Assembly: GCA_963575745.1 (NCBI GenBank)
Contig: CAUYUJ010014348.1
Span: 164,001 to 228,000 of the forward strand
Reading direction: 5' to 3'
DNA from: Prorocentrum cordatum
Lineage: Eukaryota; Sar; Dinophyceae; Prorocentrales; Prorocentraceae
DNA: 64,000 bases
The translations under genes and the position numbers were made by a program. Shown one piece after another: positions 51,377-61,668 of the stretch; the stretch's first letter is position 1, and every line of letters begins with the position of its first letter. Below the pieces are notes generated by a model. That model worked only from the letters and a program-made list of their open reading frames with translations. It had not been told where the DNA came from and ran no database searches.

Positions 51377-52959
51377 GAGGCCGCCAGGAGGCCCCCTAGA
51401 AGCCCTCACGAAGCCTCGATGGGGTCCCAAGGAAGCCAGGAGGCCCACAAGCTGCCCCCAAGAGGCCCCCGAGAGCGCTCCGAAGAGACCCCAGGAAGCA
51501 CCCCTGGTGACTCCGACCCACCACCCGGGCTCGGTGGGGGAATGGGCCGAAGGCGATTAGAACCGCGCCCGTGCTGATTCATCACAGGGGTGCCTGGCGC
51601 GCTGAACATCTGACAATTTTGGTTTTGGTTCTTTGCCAAAAGAACTCCCCCTGGGGCTTCGGCCCGTCCCGCCCGCCACCCGGAAACTGCACAAGTCAGT
51701 GCCCAAAACGCTTGTTTCGCCCGGGGAATCCTCAACAAATCGCGAAGATGGCCCAAGATGGCCTCCAAGTCCGCCCAAGATGGTCCAAGACGGTCTCCAA
51801 GACGGCCCAAGAGAGTCCAAGACGGCCCAAGACGGCCCAAGAGGCTCCGAAGAGGCCTCCAAGACGGCCCAAGAGGCCTCCAAGAGGTCCTTCAGGAGGG
51901 CCCGAAGAGGCCAAAATCCTTGATTTCCTTTAGGTTTTTGAGGGATTTTGGAATTTGCTTCTTCTCGGCATTCCGACGGCTCAAGACAGCCCAAGAGGCC
52001 CCCAAGATCGCCCAAGAGGCCCCAAATAGGGCCCCATGACGACCCAAGTGGCCTCCAAGACGGCCCCAAGAGGCCTCCAACACGCCTAAGATGGCCTCCA
52101 AGAGGCCCAAGATGGCTTCCAAGACGGCCCCGAAGCGCCCCAAAAGGGCCCCAAATCGGCCCAGAAAGGCCCCCAAGACGGCTCCCGACGGCGTCAGACG
52201 TGCCAGGAACCCACCAAGATGGCCGAAGTTGGCTCGAAGCTGGCCCAAGACGGCCCAAGAGGCCCCAAGAGAGCCTCCAGGAAGGCCAGAAGAAGCCAAG
52301 AACATTGATGTTCCTAAGGTTGTTGACGGATTTTGACATTTGCTTCTTTTCGGCCTTCCGACGGCCCGAGACGCCCAAGAGCCCCCAAAGATCGCCGAAA
52401 GATCGCTCAAGAGGCCTCCAAGATGGCCCCAGAACGGCCCAAGAAGGCCCCAAGCCGGCCCCAAGAGGCCCCCAAGACAGCACAGGAGGCCTTTAAGACG
52501 CCCAAGATGACCTCCAAGACGGCCCCGAAGCGCCCCAAGAGGGCCCCAAGTCGGCCCAGAAAGGCCCCCAAGACGGTTCCCGACGGCGTCAGACGGACCA
52601 GGAGCCCACCAAGACGGCCGAACGTGGCCCTAAGATGGCCCAGGACGCTACAAGAGGCCTCGAAGAGGGCCTCCAGGAAGGCCCGAAAAGGCCAAAATCA
52701 TAGAGTTCCCATAGGTTTTTGAAGAATTGTGGCATTTGTTTGTTTCTGCCTTCCGACGGCCCGAGACGGCCCAAGTGCCCCCAAAGATCGCCCAAGAGGC
52801 CCAAAACACAGCCCCAAGAGGCCCCCAAGACGGCCCAAGAGGTCGCCAAGACGCTCAAGAGGGCCTCCAAGACGGCCCAAGCGCCTTCCAAGACGTCCTC
52901 CAAGAAGGCCCGAAAGGGTCAAAATGGCCTCCAGACGGCCAAGATGACCTTCAAGATGC
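51377..52959. repeat. Long CCAAGACGGCC array with three J cores
   Basis: About 1.5 kb of CCAAGANGGCC units. J cores at 51,898-51,985, 52,275-52,365 and 52,678-52,765 each have a GxCCAAAAT..TTGATTTCC-type start, TAGGTTTTTGA, GGATTTTGxxATTTGxTTCT and CGGCxTTCCGACGGC. They are about 380-400 bp apart, so array plus core is itself a tandem repeat of roughly 390 bp. A stretch at 51,580-51,720 has no recognised gene. Confidence 0.8.
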
Positions 52960-53080
52960 CCACGTGTTCCCCGAAGGCTTTCCAAACCGACTCGGGGAAC
53001 ACATGGTCCGATAACTTGGCAGGTCTGGCCTCAACAGGGGGCGGCGGTGATTCGCCGCAGGCGTCTTCGATAGCCAACCA
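52960..53080 (+). repeat. Third, diverged copy of the unique part of the large inverted repeat
   Basis: CCCCGAAGGCTTTCCAAACC, CGGGGAACACATGGTCCGAT, AACTTGGCAGG and GGCGGCGGTGATTCGCCGCA then GGCGTCTTCGAT parallel 16,975-17,105. Confidence 0.6.
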
Positions 53081-54091
53081 CGTCAGAAACCTCACATCAA
53101 TCCAACTACGTAGGAGGAGTTTCGCTGGCATGCCAGCGCCGTGGGAACTCAGCGTGTTCGATGGGGTGGGGGGCCTCGGACCCAATCGGCTATAGAGATT
53201 GACGGACTATCCCTCTCCTCCTCATCCTCCTTCTCCTACTATTGCGATGTTCCTCAACATGACTGCTATGTCCAATCCAATCCCTCCTCACACAATTTGC
53301 CGTCCTATTCCCCCCAGTGCTCTGCCTCAATCCTGGTCCCCAACTCCAGCCTCTTCGCGCCCCTCCTCATCGTTGTCGTCCTCTTTCTCCCTTTCGTCCT
53401 CCGCCACCGCCTCCTCCTCACCCTGCTCTCCCCTGTGATCGCCATCGTCCTCCTCCTCCTCCTCCTCCTCCTCCTCCTCCTCCTGCTCCTCCTCCTCCTC
53501 CTCCTCCTCCTGAGTCCTGCCCCGTCCTCCACCGTCCTCCGCCCACCTGTGACCTCTTCCGCCATTCTGGGCCCTCCGGCCTCCCCCTTCCTCCGCCTCT
53601 TTCCGCTTCTCCCCCCCCTTCTTCTCCACGCATCCCATGCCTTTCCCCCTAGCCCCCCGTCCTCATCTCGCCCTCCACCCCCGCACTTTCTCATGCCCCG
53701 CCCGCGTCTTCCTCCCTCCCTTGTGCCCTCCTCGTCCAAGTCCGGTTTCCCAGTCTTCCCCATGTTCAAGTTCCTCCTCCCGCTCCCAGCTCCTCTATCC
53801 TCCCCTTATCCTCCTCCTCATCCGCATCATCCATCATCCACCCCCCTCGATGCGTTGCCCGCTCAAGATACAACTCTTGTTTCAACTACTTGCGCTCTAA
53901 CCGGGAGGCCCGCAAAGTACAATGTCACACTTCAGACCAACACTGTGCTAAGCCCTACTGCCCTACTGGTGGTTGCAACGAGCCCGCACGATGAAAGTTA
54001 CATGCCCGAATCCGCGACGTTCAGCAGCCAGAGAAGAGAAGCATCTCTGTCCCGAGCTTGCCAGCAGTGCTAGACGCCGAGATGTGCCTGC
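53081..54091. other. No firm gene; CT-rich with CCT tract 53,447-53,512
   Basis: The long plus-strand frame here owes its length to C/T richness. Its last ~70 codons (53,860-54,073) look less biased but overlap nothing recognisable. Confidence 0.35.
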
Positions 54092-54604
54092 TCACATTGA
54101 CTTATAAGCCAAGAAGTTGACGACACCCAGCATGACACAGATAGGGATGTAGGGAAGAACGAGCTTCTTGTCGCCACCAAACTCTTCGCTGCGACGATAA
54201 ACCCTGAATGCAACATCCAATGTGAGGAACAGCCAATTGCCGACGCTCGCCATCATGTACTCCTTACTGACAACACCTGACTTGACGGTGAGCAGCGACA
54301 TCAAGAGCCATACCATGTCATGCTGCCCAACAAACGTGAAGCAGTACTCGGCGAGCGGCCTTGATGTTTCGTCAAGTTTGGGGAGATTCTGTTTCACAGT
54401 GGATCCCGGAAAAAGGTAGCACTGTCCGAATTGGAAGCATGCAAAACCAGCGTTCAACTTCGCCATGTTAATCGCGGAGAGAAGGACCATTGCTGTTGAC
54501 GAGAACGCTGCAACGAGGTCTTGGCCAGGACAGAAGCCAGTCGATATCTTGACGGCCTGAGTCGAAGGAGCCAACATGGTTACGGACCAGCGCGCTTCGT
54601 TCAT
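54092..54604 (-). CDS. Multi-pass membrane protein, 3' exon, family not recognised
   Basis: From the ATG at 54,604 the frame gives 170 residues (MNEARWSVTMLAPSTQAVKI ... NFLAYKSM, TGA). It has four probable membrane helices: around DLVAAFSSTAMVLLSAINMA, HDMVWLLMSLLTVKSG, MMASVGNWLFLTLDVAF and LPYIPICVMLGVVNFLAY, with the basic segment YRRSEEFGGDKK between the last two. Composition and codon use are ordinary and unlike the repeat-driven frames. A plausible 3' splice site (GTTCAG) ends at 54,619, so this is probably the last exon (from 54,618) and upstream exons may lie in 55.1-55.7 kb. The intervening 54,640-54,960 is C/T-rich on the plus strand. No catalytic motif is visible. Confidence 0.55.
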   Translation of the reverse strand: MNEARWSVTMLAPSTQAVKISTGFCPGQDLVAAFSSTAMVLLSAINMAKLNAGFACFQFGQCYLFPGSTVKQNLPKLDETSRPLAEYCFTFVGQHDMVWLLMSLLTVKSGVVSKEYMMASVGNWLFLTLDVAFRVYRRSEEFGGDKKLVLPYIPICVMLGVVNFLAYKSM

Positions 54605-55135
54605 ATATGATGTTGCTCCTGAACGGTGCAATTCGCATGGATGTATATTTCTCCTCGTTTCTTCCTCATTTCCCGTCCCTCCATCCTCCCTTCCCCCACC
54701 CAAGTCTCCCCATTGCACATCTCTCTTCCCCCTCCATCAAACCTTCCGCTGACTCTCCCGCACTTTTCCCCCCCTCCTCCACCTTCTCATCCTCCTCCTC
54801 CCACCGTTCCCTCCTCACCAACTCCCCCATATCCTCCCGCCTTCCTCCTCCTCCTCCTCCTCCTTCTCCTCCCTCCACCTTCCTCGTTCCTGCCTCTTAC
54901 ATCCGCCCTCTTGCTGCGCATTCCCATTCTCCCTCTCCTTCTCCGGGTCCGCCGCCTCATCCCTCTCATCCGGCGGCCGCGTTCACTTACCCTCGGGTGC
55001 AGGACACTAACTGACATAGGACCACACAGGTCGTGTCTCTGGTGAGGTCCACCTCACCGCCGTGGTGCGGCACAGGGACCCGTGTGCTGCCGACACACCA
55101 ACCCCGGGAACACCCCTTGGTTGTGTGGAGCACCG

Positions 55136-55690
55136 CTAGAGCGGCGCTGGCTGCCTGCAGGTGGCGCCCCGGGCACGTCCTTGACAGTGGCCTCGCTCAT
55201 AGACCGATGACTCCAAGTGACTCTCGTGTGTATCGAATGTGAACAACAGTTTGCGCTGGTCCAGCTCAAGGGGGCCACAACAACAAATCTGAACGTTGCC
55301 ACCTGGAACGTAGACACAGCCAGAGACTTCATGTATATATGTTTCAAGACATGACAGCTTCGGTGTTGGACGTCGTCTCCAAATGGAACTTGGGGCCTGA
55401 TGCGTTTTTTCCAATGGCATGACCCAACATGTTGACGACCACATGTAAGTTTGTCAAGAGGGGCAGAGGTCCGAAAGGACGGCTAACCCAGCGACGCCAC
55501 CACCTGGTGGGCAGATGCACACACTGACGATCTTGGTCAAGTTCCCTCTCGCGCTGCACTCCCTCCACTGTAGGATGCGGATATACGTGAACATACACTC
55601 TGGGTCTGTCTGCCCTCATCTGCCCCGTATGGTGTGCAAGTGTGTGAAGATGCCATTGGCTTTCCGAGTTCCAGACGCATGTCCTGCTTG
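55136..55690 (-). CDS. Possible upstream exons of the membrane-protein gene
   Basis: Two minus frames appear protein-like: one around 55,480-55,345 (LPLLTNLHVVVNMLGHAIGK, ending AVMS) and one around 55,365-55,180 (LETYIHEVSGCVYVPGGNVQ, then LLFTFDTHESHLESSVYERG). They overlap in different frames, so a splice or single-base shift near 55,350 is needed. Linkage to the 54.1-54.6 kb exon is inferred from strand and distance only. Confidence 0.25.
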
Positions 55691-55794
55691 CATGTAGAGC
55701 TTTGTCCAAGCAGAAAGGCTGAAAACGAATGAAAGAGAAAAAATGAAAGTGACTCAAAACTTGGTTTACACGGAGGCAATCTGCCAATGAAAAA

Positions 55795-56770
55795 TCCGCC
55801 GACCCTGTCGGCGTATGTGAGGGGCTTCTCCGTTCGACTCGTCGTCTCCGTCGTCTCCGTTCTCCCCCTCCCAGGGCTCTCCTCCTCAAGCGCGCTATCC
55901 AAACCGAAATTAAACGACGTCGTAGTGGAGTCGAAGGGAAGCCCCTTCCCTTTGATCCCTTCCCCGCAGGGGGGGGGGGAGGGAGAGGGGGGAGGGGGGG
56001 GGAGGGGGCCCGGGGCAGATACGACGCCCGCCGGGGCGCACTTTCTTCGAGCGGGCACGCACGGGATGCACTTCCTCCTCCTCCTCTTCCTCCTCCTGGT
56101 CCTGCTCCTCCTGCTCCTCCTCCTGCTCCTCTCCTCCTTCTCCTCCTCCTCTCTCTCCTCCTCCTCCTCCTCCTCCCGCAGAGGCCTCCCGCAGAGGCGT
56201 CCCGGGAGCGGGCCCCGAGTCAAAATACAAGCCCCCTAGGGCGCATTTTCCTCGAGCGGGCACGCCCGGGATGCACTTCTTCCTCTTCCGGGAGCACGTC
56301 CCAAGTCAGAATATCATACTCCCGGGGCGCACTTTCTTCCAGCGGGCACACAAAGGATGCACTTACTCCTCCTCCTCCTCCTCCTCCTCCTCCTCCTCCT
56401 CCTCCTCCTCTTCCTCCTCCTCCTCCTCCTCCTCCTCCTCCTCCTCCTCCTTCTCCTCCTCCTCCTCTCCTCCTCCTCCTCCTGCTCCTCCTCCTCCTCC
56501 TGCCTCCTCCTCCTCCTCCTCCTCCTCCTCTCCTCCTCCTCCTCCTCCTCCTCCTCCTCCTCTCTCTCTCCTCCTCCTCCTCCTCCTCCTCCTCCTCCTC
56601 CTCCTCCTCCTCCTCCTCTCCTCCTCCTCCCTCCTCCTCCTCCTCCTCCTCCTCCTCCTCCTCCTCCTCCTCCTCCTCCTCCTCCTCCTTCTCATCCTCC
56701 GCTTCCTCCCCCCACTCCTAGCCCTTTCGGTCAGGGTCGGCCGCACCGGCCGTCAGGCCTCTCCAATATT
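55795..56770 (+). mobile_element. Element I, copy 3 (~0.98 kb)
   Basis: Left end TCCGCCGACCCTGTCGGCGT, TTCTCCGTTCGACTCGTCGT, GGGCTCTCCTCCTCAAGCGC, CGAAATTAAACGACGTCGTA, GAGTCGAAGGGAAGCCCCTT and CCCTTTGATCCCTTCCCCGC. Right end GTCAGGGTCGGCCGCACCGG, CCGTCAGGCCTCTCCAATAT. The interior is dominated by CCT tracts (56,068-56,175 and 56,365-56,700). A ~42-bp segment GGGGCGCACTTTCTTCGAGC plus GGGCACGCACGGGATGCACTT occurs three times, at 56,033, 56,237 and 56,316. Confidence 0.7.
56365..56700. repeat. (CCT)n microsatellite inside element I copy 3
   Basis: About 335 bp of CTC with single-base slips (CTCTCC), so the phase changes repeatedly. Confidence 0.97.
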
Positions 56771-56989
56771 AATTGCGAATTGCCAACAGTTGTCCGAGTC
56801 AGACTCATGGCAGAATTACCCTGGCAAAGTACCCAACCCCTGCGCAATGCGGGGCATGAATAGCTTGGGAGACGATATACGGAGGTGATGACGTGACATG
56901 GGCGCATATACTTCTGCGAGCGGCATTCGTGAGGCTCGCAGCCCCCCAAGGATTGCGATGTCTCGCTCAGAGCTGCCTGGTGCCTTGCT

Positions 56990-59025
56990 CCGCTGAACCC
57001 GCCACCAGCCTTCGAAAGTGGCGACAGTTCCGCAGATCACAGCCCCCCAGGGACGGCGAGGTCTCGCTCAGATCTGCGCGGAACCTCACTCCGCAGGACC
57101 CACCAGCAGCCCTCGAAAGTGGCGGCGGTTTCGCAGATCGCAGCCCCTCAGGGACGGCGAGGTCTCGCTCACATCTTCGCGGTGCCTCACTCCGCTGGAC
57201 CCACCAGCAGCCCTCGAAAGTGGCGGCAATTTCGCAGATCGCAGCCCCCCGGGGACGGCGAGGTCCCGCTCAGATCTGCGCAGTGCCTTACTCCGCTGGA
57301 CCCGCCAGCAGTCTTCGAAAGTGGCGACAGTTCCGCAGACCGCTATGCTGGCCCCCCAAGCACCCCTCGAAAGTTGCGACGGTCTCGCAGATCGCAGCCC
57401 CCCAAGGACGGCGAGGTCCCGCTCAGATCTGCGCGGTGCCTCAGTCCGCAGGACCCACCAGCAGCCCTCGAAAGTGGCGACAGTTTCGCAGATCGCAGCC
57501 CCCCAAGGACGGCGAGGTCCCGCTCAGATCTGCGCGGTGCTTCACTCCGCAGGACCCACCAGCAGCCCTCGAAAGTGGCGACAGTTTCGCAGATCGCAGC
57601 CCCCCAGGGACAGCGAGGTCTCGCTCAGATCTGCGCGGTGCTTCACACCGCAGGACCCCCAAGCACCCCTCGAAAGTGGCGACAGCTTCGCAGTTCGCAG
57701 CCCCCCAGGGACACCGAGGTCCCGACTCAGATCTGCGAGGTGCCTCAGTCCGCAGGACCCACCAGCAACCCTCGAAAGTGGCGACGGTTTCGCAGATCGC
57801 AGCCCCCCAGGGACGGCGAGGTCCCGCTCAGATCTGCGCGAAGCCTCAGTCCGCAGGACCCACCAGCAGCCCTCGAAAGTGGCGACGGATTCGCAGATCG
57901 CAGCCCCCCAAGGACGGCGTGGTCCCGCTCAGATCTGCGCGGTGCCTCACTCCGCAGGACCCACCAGCAGCCCTCGAAAGAGGCGACAGTTTCGCAGATC
58001 GCAGCCCCCCAAGGACGGCGAGGTCTCGCTCAGATCTGCGCGGCGTCTCAGTCCGCAGGACCCCCCAGCAGGCCTCGAAAGTGGCGACAGTTTCGCAGAT
58101 CGCAGCCCCCCAGGGACGGCGAGATCTCGCTCAGGTCTGCACGGTGCCTCACTCCGCTGGGCCCCCCAGCAGGCCTCGAAAGTGGCGACAGTTCCGCAGA
58201 TCGCAGCCCCCCAGACACGGCGTGGTCTCGCTCAGATCTGCGCGGTGCTTCACTCCGCAGGACCCACCAGCATCCCTCGAAAGTGGCGACCGTTTCGCAG
58301 ATCGCACCCCCCCAGGCACGGCGAGGTCTCGCTCGGATCTGCGCGGTGCTTCACCCCGCAGGACCCACCATCAGTCCTCGAAAGTGGCGACAGATTCACA
58401 GATCGCAGCCCCCCAAGGGTGGCGAGGTCTCGCTCAGATCTGCGCGTGTGGCCTCACTGTGCTGGCCCCCCCAGCAGGCCTCGAAAGTGGCGACAGTTTC
58501 ACTGATCGCAGCACCCCAGGGACGGCGAGGTCTAGTTTGGGTCCGCGCGTGGCGTCACTGTGCTGGGACCCCAGCAGCCCTCGAAAGTGGCGACGGTTTC
58601 ACAGATCGCAGCCCCCCAGGGATGGCGATGTCTAATTTAGGTCCGCGCGTGGCGTCACTGCGCTGGCCCCCCCAGCATGCCTCGAAAGTGGCGACAGTTT
58701 CACTGATCGCAGCCCCCCAGGAATGGCGAGGTCTAATTTGGGTCCGCGCGTGGCGTCACTGTGCTGGGACCCCAGCAGCCCTCGAAAGAGGCGACAGTTT
58801 CACAGATCGCAGCCCCCCAGGGGTGGCGATGTCTAACTTGGGCCCGCGCGTGGCGTCACTGTGCTGGGCCCCCCAGCAGGCCTCGAAAGTGGCGACAGTT
58901 TCGCAATTCGCAGCCCCCCAGGGATGGCGAGGTCTAATTTGGATCCGCGCGTGGCGTCACTGTGCTGGGCCCCCCAGCAGGCCTCGAACGTGGCGACAGT
59001 TTCACTGATCGCAGCCCCCCGCAGG
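56990..59025. repeat. 101-bp tandem array, ~20 copies, open in all three plus frames
   Basis: TCGAAAGTGGCGACAGTTTC recurs every 101 bp (for example 57,113 and 57,214). The unit continues GCAGATCGCAGCCCCCCAGG, GACGGCGAGGTCTCGCTCAG, ATCTGCGCGGTGCCTCACTC, CGCAGGACCCACCAGCAGCC. No stop occurs in any of the three plus frames for about 1.5-1.9 kb, so three overlapping frames of 495, 580 and 629 codons coexist; because 101 is not divisible by three, each frame reads the unit in all three phases in turn. One unit near 57,345 is altered. From about 58,520 the units switch to a second type with GTCTAATTTGGGTCCGCGCG and TGGCGTCACTGTGCTGG. Protein coding is possible but not indicated. Confidence 0.9.
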
Positions 59026-59832
59026 CAAGACAGGAGGGAGGCGGGAGGAAGGAAGGTGGAGACCACAGTCCCTGATTCAATTCAAAACGAATACCCAACC
59101 AAGGAGGGTTGGGAAACAAGTAAGTAAAAGTGAGTTCAACCTGAGACATATCAGAATCTTACGAAATAGTAATACGACTCGAAACGGCTACACACATCAA
59201 GGAGGCTTGAACGTCAGAGGGTGCCCTTCATCGCTTCCTTCATCTTGTCGAGCTTCCCATGCACTGAAGGTCACGGCTGGAATAGGCTCGGTCTGGGTTT
59301 GTTCAAGCCCAGACACTGTTTCCGCCTGTCCATCTCTTTGTATTGCACCTGGAGAACTAGTTTTTCGCCGCTAAAAGAAAAAAGGCGGCCGCGAACATCC
59401 ACACATTCTCCTCACCCGACTCCGGGTCGGGTTCGACCAATGTGCCCGTGACGAGCATGCCCTTCTTCCGCAGCGCTGACCCGCATTAATGAACAGTGTC
59501 CGTCAACCTCCTTGGGCACTGGAACTTTACAGTGGGTAGGTAGGCATTACCCTGCTAAGGGTTCGACACGTCTTGCCGTCTAGCTGTCCGTGCTAATCAT
59601 GGGAAAACACGACATCATAATTACATATATATATATATAGGTAGATAGATGTCTACCCCGATGCGGTTCGAGCCGTTTTGCGGGACTCCACCCGCTCGCC
59701 CATGACTCTGAGGCATTTCTCCCAGTCTGGTCTCACGACGATTCCGGGCTCCACCTTCCTTGTTAAAAGGAAAGATGCACAGCGTACCATTGCCCAACGA
59801 AAAGACGACGACGTGTGACCTCTCTCTCTAAG
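59026..59832. other. No gene recognised; (AT)n at 59,622-59,640
   Basis: Mixed-composition sequence with GGTTGGGAAACAAG/GGAGGTTGGG words near 59,095-59,110 and a short TATATA/GATA microsatellite. No convincing frame. Confidence 0.4.
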
Positions 59833-60874
59833 TCACACTGGCACACTAGCGCCCAAATGCGTCTCCGAGGTAACGGCCACCCTCACGTCTCCTTCAAGGA
59901 GCGCGACCACAATAGCAGCTCCAGCTGCGAGAACCACCAGCAGCGCTCCAGCAGCTAGCACTCCTCCCGCATCTGTCAGCACTCCGATGAGCACAGGACA
60001 CACGACGGCACCTGCACTCCAAGTTGCGTATAGAATCCCGATCGAGCCCCCCTGCATTTTCGTCGGCATGGCAATACTAGAAAGCGAGTTCACAACCTGG
60101 GAATCATACACGTGTCCTCAGTTCCAATCGGTCTCGCTGTCAGTGGGCGACTGTCCCATGACTGCAGCAAACTAATTAAAGTCTGATAGTGTAAGAAAGA
60201 GAGACTCACGGACTGTGAGTCGAAGAACCACATTGGCGGCAACTGATCACTGCCTTAGGACGATGCTTCTAAATACCGTTTCCGCCACTGCTGCACCACT
60301 ACAGAAAATTAGCATGGACAAACAAGGGCACCGAACAAGACAGGCTTCTCCGTGATGGACTCTGTCTCCTCGGCTGTCTTCTCGAATGTCGATGCCGCAA
60401 CACAAACTCCAGCCGAGCCCAGCCCCGCCACCATAAAGCTGCAACTCACAATCTTGATGCGGCTCATGCCGTTCTCCGTCCCAAAGCCGAAGCTCTCCAG
60501 TGACACGGCGATATTTGCAAGATGAAGACCAGAAGCGTAGCGCAGATGGTAAGGGCAAGTAGAATCGGCCCCACGCGGAGGTTCAGGACGCACACCGCAG
60601 AGAAAATGCTGAGAAACATGACGCGGAGAGTTCCCGATAAACTCTCGAATGTAATCAGGCGGTACAGAACGGGATACTGCTTGAGCATCTCTGAGGTAGA
60701 AATGGTGTCTGGCGGATCGTCTTCGACCCCAGCCGTAGTGCTGTCTTTCGTCTTCTCGCCCGAGCCCGCAGAGGCCACACTGTCTCTGCCAGAGTCCAGT
60801 GGCGGGAAATAGCGCATCAGCAAAAGGGCGGTGATACGACACATGGCCAACATGACTGTACTCTGGACGGTGAC
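59833..60874 (-). CDS. MFS-type membrane transporter, C-terminal part, with introns and a frame break
   Basis: An exon starts at 60,874 after a good acceptor (CTTCCTGCCTGGCAG) and reads VTVQSTVMLAMCRITALLLM, an acidic/Ser-rich loop (GRDSVASAGSGEKTKDSTTA), then LKQYPVLYRLITFESL and helices (VMFLSIFSAVCVLNL, VGPILLALTICATLLVFIL). The frame changes near 60,520; supplying one G would join LLVFIL to ANIAVSLESFGFG. Helix VSCSFMVAGLGSAGVCVAAS follows. The last exon (60,096-59,833) joins MWFFDSQS to VVNSLSSIAMPTKMQGG, then SIGILYATWSAGAVVCPVLI and GVLTDAGGVLAAGALLVVLA, the G-x3-G / P-x-L-x-G-x3-D pattern typical of MFS helix 11. Substrate unknown. N-terminal exons are not found; the upstream intron holds the CCT tract. 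Between 60,320 and 60,240 the join is unclear (another intron or a decayed segment). Confidence 0.55.
60097..60209 (-). other. Intron in the transporter gene (113 bp)
   Basis: Donor TCC|GTGAGT at 60,209 and acceptor TTCCCAG|GTTGTG ending at 60,097 keep the phase and join FDSQS to VVNSLSS. The acceptor AG is followed by G, as is common in dinoflagellate introns. Confidence 0.65.
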
Positions 60875-60947
60875 CTGCCAGGCAGGAAGAAAGGGAGAGG
60901 GAGGGTCAATTCCGACATCGTTGATGACTCTTGAGTTTACACTGATC

Positions 60948-61330
60948 CTCCTCCTCCTCCTCCTCCTCCTCCTCCTCCTCCCTCCTCCTCCTCCTCCTCC
61001 TCCTCCTCCTCCCCCTCCCCAACCTCCTCTCCTCCTCCTCCCCTCCTCCTCCTCCTCCTCCTCCTCCTCCTCCTCCTCCTCCTCCTCCTCCTCCTCCTCC
61101 TCCTCCTCCTCCTCCTCCTCCTCCTCCTCCCCTCCCCCTCCCCCTCCCCCTCCCCCCCCTCCCCCCCCCCTCCCCTCGCCCTCCCCCTCCTCCTCCTCCT
61201 CCTCCTCCTCCTCCTCCTCCTCCTCCTCCTCCTCCTCCTCCTCTCCTCCTCCTCCTCCTCCTCCTCTCCTCCTCCTCCTCCTCCTCCTTCCTCCTCCTCC
61301 TCCTCCCTCCTCCTCCTCCTCCTCCTCCTC

Positions 61331-61362
<32 letters not shown>

Positions 61363-61432
61363 GCCGCCTCCTCCTCCTCCTCCTCCTCCTCCTCCTCCTC
61401 CTCCTCCTCCTCCTCCTCCTCCTCCTCCACCC
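60948..61432. repeat. (CCT)n microsatellite, ~485 bp
   Basis: Pure CCT runs with CCCCTCCCC (61,130-61,190) and single-base slips. It begins 74 bp upstream of the transporter exon (minus-strand sense), hence inside its presumed intron as a GGA tract in the transcript. Confidence 0.97.
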
Positions 61433-61501
61433 CCCTCGATGCATCGCGTCGCACATATTTTGTCGTCGGTCGATCGTTGTCGTCGCAATCCTCCTCCTCT
61501 G
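61433..61501. other. Short spacer
   Basis: CGATGCATCGCGTCGCAC and a CTCCTCCTCTGAAGGGGCCC join to repeat A; nothing else seen. Confidence 0.4.
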
Positions 61502-61668
61502 AAGGGGCCCTGGGACACACAAATACAGACACACAAATAACAGGATTCCCCATATGTTCCCATATTTTCTGGGTTATCGTATTCCCCCCCCCCACTTCCC
61601 ATATTTTCCTATATTTTCCGGGGAATCGATGATTCATTGTGTCTGTGTGTTTGTTTCCCCTCCTCCTC
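61502..61668 (+). repeat. Dispersed repeat A, copy 3 (full)
   Basis: GGGACACACAAATACAGACA, CACAAATAACAGGATTCCCC, CATATTTTCTGGGTTATCG, TTCCGGGGAATCGATGATTC, ATTGTGTCTGTGTGTTTGTT then CCCCTCC. Confidence 0.8.

Noticed and set aside
56893-59008. 580- and 629-codon frames as a repeat protein
   Set aside because: They lie on a 101-bp tandem array open in all three frames, so there is no preferred frame; kept as a repeat and a finding instead.
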